Made by a program: the position numbers and the translations under genes | DNA from: an uncultured Bacteroides sp. | GTDB taxonomy: Bacteria; Bacteroidota; Bacteroidia; Bacteroidales; Bacteroidaceae | Direction of reading: 5' to 3' | Assembly: GCF_959029255.1 (NCBI RefSeq) | Contig: NZ_CAUFUE010000013.1 | Coordinates: 60,956 to 124,955, forward strand | Length of the DNA: 64,000 bases | The notes under the pieces: generated by a model | What the model saw: only the letters and a program-made list of their open reading frames with translations | The model's database searches: none | Told to the model about the DNA's origin: nothing | Part shown: piece after piece, positions 16,754-25,600 of the stretch | How positions within the stretch are numbered: position 1 is the stretch's first letter | Layout: every line of letters begins with the position of its first letter

Positions 16754-18314
16754 CCTCGCGCTTCATCAACCTGCGTATCGCCTTATAGGTGGGATGGATG
16801 GCATTCTGCGGACGTACCTTACTCTCGTTCACCAAGAACATAAGCAAGCAGGACAATCCCAACAACGTCAGCCATCCGAAAATTTCCTTCATCGACACCA
16901 TGAGGGCTTGCTGCTGCACGGCTCCATACAGTCCGTCGAAAGGAATCTGCGAGGCTAGTGGATTGACGTGGTCAAGGTTGGCACTCAGGAGCATGGCGTT
17001 GCGCTTCACCGTGACCTTCAGAATCTCGGTGAGCACCGCCACACCCAGTATGCCGCCAAAGGTGGCGCTGACAAACGCCTGCACCGAGACTGCCTGGAAG
17101 AAATTTTCGAAAGGTACGCGGGATAATGCCGTGAGGAAGCAGATGGCAATGATGACATAGCCGAAACCTCTCAGAAAGACGGGTAACACTAATGCGGACT
17201 TGGGCAGGTTGTAGTCGATGGTAAAATAGAATATAGCCAAGTAGCCCGTGATGGCCGAGAACGCTATCACCGTCATCACTTTATAGCTCCACTTGCGCAG
17301 GGCGAACGTCCGCCAAGTGAAGAATGCGCCGGTGATGATGCCGAGCAACACCACCCAATTCAAAGAAACCGCATTCAGCGAGTCGTAACCCAGAATACCC
17401 TCCAGATAGATGTGTTCCAGCAGGTGTGAAGGGGACAGCAGAAAATCCACCAATATATAAAGAAGGAAGGGCAGCCACACCATACGATAGCGAAAGGTGC
17501 TCAGCGCAATGAACGGATGGCGGATGAAGGAAGCGCGCCAGATGTTGAGCAACAACATTACCAGTCCTGCCAACGTTGCCACACGGATAGCTTCCGATTC
17601 GTACCAGTCATAATGGTCTCCATAAAGGCAGATGAAGATAATGCAGAGCAGTATCAATCCCCAAAGCAAAGCGCCCAACCAGTCTATTCCGTAGAGCGGC
17701 AGGCGACGCAGCACGCGGATATTGCGAAACAGCACCATCACCAGCAGCATCACGAAACACAGCAGTCCGATGATGAACCAATGCATATATTCCCACTTCG
17801 AGAAGTAAGATACGTAAATCGTAGCCAGACCGGAAAGCTGGATGCAACTATTCACCAGCAGGTAGATGAAACAGAAAAAGATGGATAGGTCACGCTTCGG
17901 CGTAAGCCAGAGTTGTATCGTGGAGTTACATTCAAAGGTGGCCCACATACGGAAGAAACCTGAGACAAAGCAGGTTGCCACCAGCAACGGAACGCTGTCA
18001 ACATGTACGCAAATCAGATTGCAGGCAATGAGCACCAGGCAGCAGGTCAGGAACGCTACTTTGGAGGTAAACTGGAATTTCAGGCGGAACATGACGGCAA
18101 ACGTCAGCGCCATACCTGCCATCGAAGCGTAGCCCGCCATCATGATGTCTTCCTGCATCAGCGCCAGCGAGCCTACCATTTCGCCTGCCGCCGCCATATA
18201 GATGCCGCCGGAGAGCTGGAAGGCAATGGCCATGAAAATGATAATCCACGGCTTCCACCGCTCCGGCACAAAGTTGCGGATGGCGGGGATAGAGAAAGGT
18301 CCGGTTTCGTGCAT
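16743..18314 (-). CDS. MFS drug transporter of a tripartite efflux system (EmrB-like)
   Basis: 523 residues with roughly 14 membrane spans (for example IIIFMAIAFQLSGGIYMAAA, LALMQEDIMMAGYASMAGMAL), which fits the DHA2/EmrB type of inner-membrane exporter. It is the third gene of a TolC - HlyD - MFS operon, 4 bp downstream of the adaptor gene. Together the three would pump hydrophobic compounds from the cytoplasm or inner membrane across both membranes. Substrate cannot be read from sequence. The start MHETGPFSIPAIRNFVPERWKPW places a short cytoplasmic segment ahead of the first span. Confidence 0.88.
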   Translation of the reverse strand: MHETGPFSIPAIRNFVPERWKPWIIIFMAIAFQLSGGIYMAAAGEMVGSLALMQEDIMMAGYASMAGMALTFAVMFRLKFQFTSKVAFLTCCLVLIACNLICVHVDSVPLLVATCFVSGFFRMWATFECNSTIQLWLTPKRDLSIFFCFIYLLVNSCIQLSGLATIYVSYFSKWEYMHWFIIGLLCFVMLLVMVLFRNIRVLRRLPLYGIDWLGALLWGLILLCIIFICLYGDHYDWYESEAIRVATLAGLVMLLLNIWRASFIRHPFIALSTFRYRMVWLPFLLYILVDFLLSPSHLLEHIYLEGILGYDSLNAVSLNWVVLLGIITGAFFTWRTFALRKWSYKVMTVIAFSAITGYLAIFYFTIDYNLPKSALVLPVFLRGFGYVIIAICFLTALSRVPFENFFQAVSVQAFVSATFGGILGVAVLTEILKVTVKRNAMLLSANLDHVNPLASQIPFDGLYGAVQQQALMVSMKEIFGWLTLLGLSCLLMFLVNESKVRPQNAIHPTYKAIRRLMKREVTS

Positions 18315-18318
18315 GGCG

Positions 18319-19353
18319 TCAATAGTTTACCTCACACTCCACATTCATACCCGCACAGAGGCGTTCCAGGTCTTCGGGGCGGTTGTCCGTGGCAAATTCG
18401 ATGCGCACCGGGATGCGTTGCTCTATCTTAACAAAGTTACCGGCGGAGTTATCCTGCGGCAGCAGGGAGAAACTGGCACCCGTGGCCCGCGACAGAGAGC
18501 GGACGATACCCTTGAAGGTGATACCCGGAACGGCGTCAACTTCAATCTCTACCGGGTCGCCCGGTTTGATGTTTGCCGTCTGCGTTTCTTTGTAATTGGC
18601 TATCACCCAACGGTCATTGGCATCTACCACATCGACAATAGTCTGGCCGGGTTGTATCAGCTGGCCTTCCTGGACATTCTTGCGTCCGGTGGTGCCGTCG
18701 CAGGGGGCGAGGATGACGGTGTAACTCAAATTCAGCTTTGCCAAGGCGAGGGCGGCTTCGGCAAGCTGAATGCCGGCAACAGTTTGGTCAAGGCGCTGTG
18801 TCTGCTCCTGCTTGACGAGGGTAGTGGATTGTTTCTGACGGAGGAGAACCTCATAACGCGCTTTGAGGGCGTCAAAGTTTGTTTTCACACCGTCGTATTG
18901 CTGGCGGGTAACGGCTTCCTGCTCATAAAGATTTTTATAGCGGGTGTATTCCCGTTCGGCGTTCTCCATGCGGATGCGGGCTTCTTCAATGGTGGCATCC
19001 GAGACAGAAAGATTGTTCTGCGTAGTGTGGATAGTCGTGGTCATGGCGGACTTACCGGAAAGGGCATTCTGATAATCGGCTTCAGCCTGCGCCAGACGAA
19101 AACGAAACTCGGTATCTTCTATCAAGGCAAGAGTATCGCCTTTATGCACCGCCTGGTTCTCTTCAAAGCGGATTTCCTTGATGAAACCCTGCACGCGGGA
19201 GTTCACGGGAACGATGAGTTGCTTGACTTGGGCGTTGTCGGTGAATTCCACATTGCCCAGATGGATGAAACGAGAGCTTACCCAAAGGATGGCAGCCACG
19301 ATGAGGAGTATAACTACAATGTTATAGATTAATTTTTTAGTCTTGTGTTTCAT
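18319..19353 (-). CDS. HlyD/EmrA-family periplasmic adaptor
   Basis: 344 residues. One N-terminal membrane segment (LIYNIVVILLIVAAILWV) is followed by a lipoyl half-motif (NSRVQGFIKEIRFEENQAVHKGDTLALIED), a long helical hairpin (QAEADYQNALSGKS to QKQSTTLVKQEQTQRLDQ), a second lipoyl half (ILAPCDGTTGRKNVQEGQLI) and the beta-barrel DRWVIANYKETQTANIKPGD. It bridges the inner-membrane MFS pump to the TolC channel. It sits between those two genes with gaps of 4 and 23 bp. Confidence 0.93.
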   Translation of the reverse strand: MKHKTKKLIYNIVVILLIVAAILWVSSRFIHLGNVEFTDNAQVKQLIVPVNSRVQGFIKEIRFEENQAVHKGDTLALIEDTEFRFRLAQAEADYQNALSGKSAMTTTIHTTQNNLSVSDATIEEARIRMENAEREYTRYKNLYEQEAVTRQQYDGVKTNFDALKARYEVLLRQKQSTTLVKQEQTQRLDQTVAGIQLAEAALALAKLNLSYTVILAPCDGTTGRKNVQEGQLIQPGQTIVDVVDANDRWVIANYKETQTANIKPGDPVEIEVDAVPGITFKGIVRSLSRATGASFSLLPQDNSAGNFVKIEQRIPVRIEFATDNRPEDLERLCAGMNVECEVNY

Positions 19354-19376
19354 ATCTTCTTTATTTTATTGATAAT

Positions 19377-20696
19377 TTATATACTTCCCGTCGTTTTCTT
19401 CAGTTTGAAATAATTGAAAAGTATATTGATGCGTGCATTCGCCACTTGCAGTTCCGCGCTCAACTTGGAGTTGCTGGCATCAAGCATATCGGTAATCAGC
19501 GCCAAGTCATGCAGGTAGCGGTTGCGAATGATGTCGTAGTTCTGATTGGCAAGCTCCAGACTCTTTACCTGCGTGTCGTAAACGGTGAACGACTCGCCGA
19601 AACGTACGTACGCGGACTTGACTTCGGCCTGCACATTCTCTTCGAGCAGGCGTTTACCCTCCATGGCACGCTGCGTGGCAATTTTTGCCTTGCGGATGTT
19701 CTTGCCAGACCGGTAGATGGAGGCGATATTGAATTTCACCCCTACCCCTATGTACCAATAATTCAGGTTCTTGTCGATGGGCGGCACTTCAATGGTAATC
19801 GGTCCGTCCAGAAGATTGGCGGCAAATAAAGCTACAGACGGCAGGCGTTCGGACTTCGCCAATTTCTCGCCTTGCCGGGATTGCTTTATCCCCAGTTCAG
19901 CCTGCTTCAACGCCGGAAGCTGACCGGAAGCCGTCTCCTGCCAGTCCGTTTCGGGAAATACAAGAGGCAGCTTATCAAGGACGCACGTATCAATGCCAAT
20001 GACAGTTTCCTGCGGTAACCCGAGAGTAATGACAAGCTGGTTGTTGATAATGATGCAGCTATTCTCAATCTGAGTCAATGCCAGTTCCAGTGATTTCAGT
20101 TGCAGTTCGTAGCGGGTAATGTCATTCTTCAAGGCAAGCCCCTCCTTTTCCTTGGCAGTGATATCCGCCAACAGACGTTTGGTCTGCTCGATATTCTGCC
20201 TGTAAACTTCCGCCTGGTTACGCAGCTTGTACAGTTCCAGATAATTGCCTACCAACAGGAAACGGATGTCCTGCCGGTTCTTGTCCTTATCCAGCTGCGC
20301 CACTTGCTGCCGGAGCTTGGCCAAAGCGATATTACTCGTTATGGCACCGCCTGCGAAAAGCACCTGAGACGCTTCGATGGCAAAGTTATTTCCAAAGTGC
20401 GGCATGGGAGCATTCTCACCATCGGAGAAATCACGGTCGGCAAGCCAAGCATCGCCCAAGTAACTGGCGGAAAGCGATACATCAATCGAAGGGAGTAAAG
20501 CGTTCTTCGCCACCTTTACCGCTTGCGCGGCTTCCTGTTCCGCCAGTTCAAAAGTCCGAATACTACGGCTGTTCTTATCAGCCAGTTCAAACATCTGCTC
20601 TATACTCAAAATACAGTCCGAAGGGGTTTGAGCCGAGATACAAATGCCACTGCCCGTTCCTAAAAGAAGAAATAGGACTTTGAATGTTTTAGTCAT
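19377..20696 (-). CDS. TolC-family outer-membrane channel
   Basis: 439 residues with a signal peptide (MTKTFKVLFLLLGTGSGICISAQ). It shows the duplicated TolC organisation of long amphipathic helices (LADKNSRSIRTFELAEQEAAQAV; KQAELGIKQSRQGEKLAKSERLPSVAL) and typical strands such as ASQVLFAGGAITSNIALAKL and NYWYIGVGVKFNIASIYRSG. It would form the outer-membrane duct for the HlyD/MFS pair downstream. It is the first gene of the operon and divergent from the AraC regulator (183-bp shared region). Confidence 0.93.
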   Translation of the reverse strand: MTKTFKVLFLLLGTGSGICISAQTPSDCILSIEQMFELADKNSRSIRTFELAEQEAAQAVKVAKNALLPSIDVSLSASYLGDAWLADRDFSDGENAPMPHFGNNFAIEASQVLFAGGAITSNIALAKLRQQVAQLDKDKNRQDIRFLLVGNYLELYKLRNQAEVYRQNIEQTKRLLADITAKEKEGLALKNDITRYELQLKSLELALTQIENSCIIINNQLVITLGLPQETVIGIDTCVLDKLPLVFPETDWQETASGQLPALKQAELGIKQSRQGEKLAKSERLPSVALFAANLLDGPITIEVPPIDKNLNYWYIGVGVKFNIASIYRSGKNIRKAKIATQRAMEGKRLLEENVQAEVKSAYVRFGESFTVYDTQVKSLELANQNYDIIRNRYLHDLALITDMLDASNSKLSAELQVANARINILFNYFKLKKTTGSI

Positions 20697-20879
20697 ACCA
20701 ATACCTATATATTATGTTTTTATTGTTACGAAAACCGGGGGCAAAGTTCGCCAAAAGGCATTATCTCTTGAAATTTCAAATTACACAAAATTGGTTTTAT
20801 TTGTACCAACCCGTAGTTTTAAGTACCTTTGTACAGTTTTTAAGTATCTTTGTTCAAGAATAAAAAGAAAGGTTGAAAC
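20697..20879. promoter_or_regulatory. Divergent regulatory region, efflux operon / araC-type gene
   Basis: Two plus-strand -7 boxes, TACCTTTG (20824-20831) and TATCTTTG (20845-20852), sit in two imperfect direct repeats of about 21 bp (each an AGTTTT(T)AAGTAyCTTTGT unit). The minus-strand side has only a degenerate box (GAACTTTG, 742-749 of the 20,7xx block, i.e. 20742-20749). The repeats are candidates either for two promoters or for regulator half-sites. Confidence 0.5.
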
Positions 20880-21782
20880 ATGAAACGTGCCGTTCACATC
20901 AAAAGCATCAACGACTTTATACAGGGAAACACAGAAACCATGCGCAGGAAGATTAACTGCCTCGAGCTCAATATTGACGACATCGCACAACACCTATCTT
21001 CTCCGGTATTTTTCAAAGCATCCGTCTGCATATTGGTTTTATCTGGAACATCCCATGCCTGCATCAACCACAAGTTCTATCCTGTTTCCGCCAGCACAAT
21101 GCTTGTCCTTTCAGCCTCGCACTTATTCAATTTTGAGAACTGCACCCCCGATTTCAGATGCCTTTGCCTGTTGGTTAGCAAGGATTTTATGGAGGAAATG
21201 GACTCCACCGATATGATTTACAAACGAATCAGGTACGGAGTGAAGCTGTACAACCACCCCATACTTACGATAAACAATTCCGGTTTCTCCCTCCTGTCCA
21301 CACGATTATCCGCCATTAACCGGGCAATCAGTAACACCACCCACCGACATTATAAAGATGTAATACTGAATACGCTTTTCGCCTTCTACCTCGACCTGAG
21401 CGACATCATCGACCGGCAAAGTGAATGGAACGAGAATCCCAGCCTGACACGTCACGAAAGCGTCATCAAAGCTTTCATAGAGCTGTTGATAGAAAATTAC
21501 CGCGACGAGCATAAAGTAGATTTCTATGCTTCCCGGCTAAATCTTTCCGCTCATTACCTAACCCTCATAGTGAAGCGCGTCACCGGACAGAGCGCCTGCG
21601 ACTTTATCTTTGAGATGCTCTACAGCGATGCCCGTAACCTGCTGACCTATTCCCAACTTTCTATCCAAGAAATTACCGCCACTTTGCACTTCTCGGACCA
21701 ATCCTCTTTCGGCAAGTTTTTCAAACGAAGAGCAGGAGTTTCTCCGATTGACTATCGAAAGGAGAAAGCAATAAACAAGTGA
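20880..21782 (+). CDS. AraC-family transcriptional regulator
   Basis: 300 residues. The C-terminal ~100 residues form the double helix-turn-helix of the AraC family: VDFYASRLNLSAHYLTLIVK, then LSIQEITATLHFSDQSSFGK and FFKRRAGVSPIDYRK. The N-terminal part (about 1-170) is a cupin-like sensing domain with no clear ligand signature. It is divergent from the TolC-HlyD-MFS operon and is the obvious candidate for its regulator; that link is inferred from position. Two -7 boxes precede it. Confidence 0.92.
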   Translation: MKRAVHIKSINDFIQGNTETMRRKINCLELNIDDIAQHLSSPVFFKASVCILVLSGTSHACINHKFYPVSASTMLVLSASHLFNFENCTPDFRCLCLLVSKDFMEEMDSTDMIYKRIRYGVKLYNHPILTINNSGFSLLSTRLSAINRAISNTTHRHYKDVILNTLFAFYLDLSDIIDRQSEWNENPSLTRHESVIKAFIELLIENYRDEHKVDFYASRLNLSAHYLTLIVKRVTGQSACDFIFEMLYSDARNLLTYSQLSIQEITATLHFSDQSSFGKFFKRRAGVSPIDYRKEKAINK

Positions 21783-21857
21783 GTATAATTAATAATTTAT
21801 ACGGGAAAAGTAATCTGTAAAGTCAGCGTTTATAAGTATCAAATCCAAGTTTTTTAT

Positions 21858-21947
21858 TTCGTCCGACCTTGGTTATTTTTTCGTATGACAACTATAATAC
21901 GAAAATGCAATAATTGTCATTCAAAAGAATAACCATGGTCGGATGAA
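21858..21947. repeat. Long imperfect inverted repeat (34-bp arms, 22-nt loop)
   Basis: Arms 21858-21891 and 21914-21947 are complementary over nearly their whole length. The outer part is TCCGACCTTGGTTATT against AATAACCATGGTCGGA (one mismatch) and the inner part ends TGACAA/TTGTCA. No T-run follows, so it is not a standard intrinsic terminator. It lies 75 bp after the araC-type stop. Confidence 0.75.
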
Positions 21948-22144
21948 TTATTATCACGGATAAAAGTACTTATAAGTCCTAAGAAGCAGTATAAAAGTAG
22001 GGACTTTCCCAGTAAAATCAAAGCATCGGGAATCATTCGTTTATATCGAACGATGTTTGATAAAGAGCGTAACAAAAATTAGTAAGGACAAATGCCGAAA
22101 ATAAATAAATCCGGAAAATGCATCGGGGATAAATAAATAATAAT

Positions 22145-22152
22145 TATATTTG
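22145..22152 (+). promoter_or_regulatory. -7 promoter box (TATATTTG) for the peptide-lipoprotein operon
   Basis: Exact TAnnTTTG match. Transcription would start near 22159, making a leader of about 280 nt that contains the hairpin at 22160-22178 and the switch-like structure at 22219-22415. No good -33 TTTG is present. Confidence 0.45.
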
Positions 22153-22159
22153 CCACATC

Positions 22160-22184
22160 TTCACTATAGCGTAGTGAATTTTTT
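22160..22184 (+). terminator. Short hairpin followed by a T-run
   Basis: TTCACTA (22160-22166) pairs perfectly with TAGTGAA (22172-22178), with a 5-nt loop, followed by six T (22179-22184). It looks like an intrinsic terminator but would lie at the very 5' end of a transcript from the box at 22145. It may end transcription from upstream, or act as a 5' stabilising hairpin. Confidence 0.45.
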
Positions 22185-22218
22185 ACATTTTAGAAAAGCG
22201 TTATTGAAATTATCTTCT

Positions 22219-22415
22219 TATATCAAACTTCGCAAATTTGATTAGGGTTTGAAGATGATAACAACAACGCTCACGTCTACGTTATATATGCATCCTTTCC
22301 GCATGGAGGGGTGTTTGTATACATAATTGGCGTGAGTGGCTGTTGTTTATCCAAACCCTAGGCATTGCGAAGGCCTGATATAAGGATAAACAAATACAGC
22401 AACTCACGTTTTTTT
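22219..22415 (+). ncRNA. Structured leader RNA with mutually exclusive terminator (attenuator-like)
   Basis: State 1 is a nearly continuous rod: 22219-22225/22376-22382 (7 bp), 22228-22235/22365-22372 (8 bp perfect), 22243-22251/22352-22360 (9 bp perfect), 22257-22275/22331-22351 (GATAA, CAACA and CTCACG blocks paired), capped by a weaker stem near 22283-22326. State 2: the strand 22331-22352 instead pairs with 22384-22408 (GGATAAACAA and ACTCACG blocks exact), directly followed by seven T (22409-22415), an intrinsic terminator. The two states share 22331-22351, the classic layout of a riboswitch or attenuator. No known class was recognised. The leader ends 25 bp before the 73-residue peptide gene. 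Confidence 0.65.
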
Positions 22416-22440
22416 ATGTTAAACTTTTAAATTATAATGT

Positions 22441-22662
22441 ATGATGACAACAAACATGCAGACGATGAAAGGGACTTATAAAGCCCCTTCCATTGAAGTG
22501 ATTAAGATGGAAAATGAAGGTGTAATCGCAGCAAGCGGAGACTTTTCTACAGAAAACTATTCTCCCATCCCAATGGGCACAACCCGTTCAAGTGGTTATA
22601 ATGCGGCATCCAGCAGCGACCTGGAAGATTTAATCAACGATATTTTGACCGTAGAAAATTAA
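22441..22662 (+). CDS. Small peptide, candidate leader-core precursor
   Basis: 73 residues as read from 22441; the second likely start is Met9 at 22465 (MKGTYKAPSIEV), since short Bacteroidales peptides of this type often begin MKxxYxxP. The N-terminal half has IEVIKMENEGVIAASG; the C-terminal half is Ser/Thr/Asn-rich (YSPIPMGTTRSSGYNAASSS) and ends acidic (DLEDLINDILTVEN). There is no signal peptide, membrane span or Cys. Function is unknown. It lies 13 bp before the large lipoprotein gene, hence co-transcribed, and 3.4 kb before an operon for peptide-modification-type proteins. A leader-core precursor is a hypothesis; a small chaperone or regulator for the lipoprotein is an alternative. Confidence 0.7.
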   Translation: MMTTNMQTMKGTYKAPSIEVIKMENEGVIAASGDFSTENYSPIPMGTTRSSGYNAASSSDLEDLINDILTVEN

Positions 22663-22675
22663 GGAGGGCACCATT

Positions 22676-25600
22676 ATGTTGAAATTACAAAGTTCTCTGA
22701 AAGCGGCTGTTTGCATGGCAGCAGTCGCTTTGACTGCAATGAGTTGCAGCCAGGATGAATGGGCAGAGCAATCTGCTCCGAAAGGCAACACTACGATTGT
22801 AGCGTCTTTTGAAGGGGCTGATACACGTACTTCAGTCAATAGCAACAACCAAGTCGTTTGGAATAAGGATGACGCTTTCGGGTTGTTCTATACGACTCAA
22901 AGCAAAACGACACCTACGGCTTCCAAGTTTACTTGTTCTAATGCCGACGGAACAAACACTACAGCAGCATTTAGCGGTAATCTGGATACCGGAGCAGCTA
23001 CTTCATACGCAGTATATCCGTATCAAGAAAGCATGAGTTTAAGCAATAATACCGTAACGATGGAACTTCCCGCCTCTTTCAAGTATACAACGGCAAGCGA
23101 AGGACCGATGTATGCATCGGCTTCGGACATCACAGAGTCCATTTCTTTCAAACACTTGGCAGGATTGCTGAAACTGACAGTAAGCAGCAACATCGCTACT
23201 AAAGCTAAGAAGTTTGTTATCACAGCTGACAAGAACATTGCAGGTACTTGCACTGCCGATTTGGAAACGAAACCGGAATTGGCGATAACAAGTAACGAAA
23301 AGGCGAGCAAGACTATAACCGTCAGCCTGAACTTCGATAAAGAGCAAACTACTCCTACTACTTTCTACATTCCTATTCTGGCAGGAACATACGCCACACT
23401 TACGGCAGAACTGCAAAATGAAAAAGGTACGCCGCTCTTCTCCGCCAAAGAATGGAAAAACGTCACTGTGGCACGCGCCGACATGCTTACTTCCTCATTC
23501 GGATTTATAACGATTGACGCAACGACACCGGATGACATCAACGATGCAATAGCTAAAGCACTTCCTACAGAAAAACCCGCTGAACCCGTAACAACAAACG
23601 TGGAACTCAGCAAAGCGATTGATGCGGCAAGCGGTTCGAGCACTATTGCCATTCCGGTTGTTGAGAACTCCAATGTAAATCTGTCTTTAGCGGCTCTACC
23701 CACTACTACAACTTTGGAACTGAAAGACGAGAATTCTACAGAAACAGACCCTACCCCCGCAGTGAACACAGTGAGCATCGCCATTCCTAAAGTAGAAAAC
23801 GGCGTTACAGCTCCCAGCTTCACCATTACCATGCCCAAGACTACCGTAGTATTGGATGCGAATAGTACAGACGGAACAACGACTTACGGTACAGTAACCG
23901 CCAAGACAGCTTCAAATACTCTGGTAATAAATAAAGGTGTCACCGTTACAAAACTGATTGCAGCAGGTGGAAACATCAGAGTGGCCGGTATAATCACTAA
24001 CCCACTGGAAAAGGCAGACGGTTTCAGAGATGATGTACTCGTCATCGTTGAACCGGAAGCCAGCGTAACTATTCCAGAAACAGGATTCACTAAAATAGAT
24101 GCAGCCGTATATGACATGATGCAAGTTGCCAAGAACGGCGGTACATACGTACTTAACTCCAACGTGGTTTTATCAAAACCACTGGTGATTGAAAGCACAA
24201 TGACGCTTGACTTGAACGGACATAGCATCACGCCTAAAGACGGAGGCTTAAGCCAGGTGCTGAATACCAAAGACGCTCTGATTCTGGTTCGCCGTGGAGC
24301 AAATCTGACCATCAACGACAGTAAAGGCAATGCCGGCCGCATCGATGCCAACAATATCGAAAGTATATATGCAGCCGTGAAACTGACCGACAGCAAAGAC
24401 ACAGGTGAAACTCTGGCTTGCCTTACGGTAAATGGTGGTACTCTCAATGGATATTATTATGGCATCGTCGGCAACGGCACACGCCACGGTACAGAGGTAA
24501 CAATCAAAGGCGGTAAAATCATTGGCACAAAAGGTTCAGGTATTTACCATCCGCAAAATGGAACCTTGACTGTCAGCGGAGGTGATATTGAAGGAAATGA
24601 TACGGGCATCGAAATGCGTTCAGGAACGTTAAAAGTAACCGCCGGTAACATTAAGGCTACCGCCCTAACATCCGACGCAAAGCCCAATGGTAGCGGTACA
24701 ACTATCACCGGTGCCGCAGTAGCCGTTTCGCAACACGTCACCGATAAAGATATCAAAGCCACCCTTGAAGGAGGAACATTGGAAGGCATTTACGCTTTAT
24801 ATGAAGCAGACTTGCAAAATGAGTCCTCTGAGAACATAACAATCGACTGTTCAAGCAACTGCACGTTCAACGGGAAGATTTATAGCCGGAATTGCAAAGC
24901 ATTCATTAAAAGCGGTACTTTCTCCGACCCGAGCGCACTGGACTATCTGGCAGACGATGCCGATGTGAATGTGTCTCTGAATAAGGACTGTGAAACCACG
25001 AAATTGTACATACCTAAGGGACAAACTGTCGTCATAGATCTTAATCATAAAAAGCTGATCGTCAGTGGAATTCTAGAGGATGACAAGATTACCATTGGCA
25101 AAGCAGAATATCCAAATACTAATGTTCTCATCGGCGGTAATCTGACACTGAAAAACGGAAAGTTTGAAAATAACAAGTTGGGGATGGGACTGATATCAAA
25201 TAATGCCCAATTACTACTGGAGAATATCGAATACACAACGGAGGCTTCCGAGCATTACGGAATATTCAATGACCCGTATGTAAAGGATTCCCACATTATC
25301 GTCAAGAATTCCACTATGAGCAGCGTATACTATGCCATCAACACCAATGCTAGAGTTGACAAAACAACGGGCAAAACAGGCTGGACAACCATGGAACTTG
25401 AGAACTCCACCTTCACAGCCAAAGAAACTGCTCTAATGGTGAATACTCCCTCCACTATTACAGTGAATAAATGTATCTTCAGCGGAGGCTGGCAAGGCGT
25501 ACTCCTACGCGGCGGTAAGGCAACATTCACTGATAGCCAAATCAAATTAGCATTTGCCGGCTATGCTACAAGTAGCATAGTACAAGGGAAGACTTGGGGA

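Larger units (their letters stand above)
21783..22440. other. 658-bp non-coding region with three structured elements
   Basis: There is no gene. In order it holds a 2 x 34-bp imperfect hairpin (21858-21947), a smaller hairpin around ATCATTCG/CGAACGAT (about 22031-22053), a promoter box (22145-22152), a short hairpin followed by six T (22160-22184), and a rod-like leader with an alternative terminator (22219-22415). The density of structure upstream of a small-peptide gene is exceptional for this window. Confidence 0.75.

Noticed and set aside
21858..21947. Invertible promoter (phase-variation) repeats
   Set aside because: The loop between the arms is only 22 nt and contains no promoter box; Bacteroides invertible promoters have far longer spacing between short arms.
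22219..22415. 6S RNA, SRP RNA or tmRNA
   Set aside because: The rod shape recalls 6S RNA, but no conserved bubble could be identified, there is no tag-peptide frame as in tmRNA, and the 3' terminator competes with the rod rather than following it.
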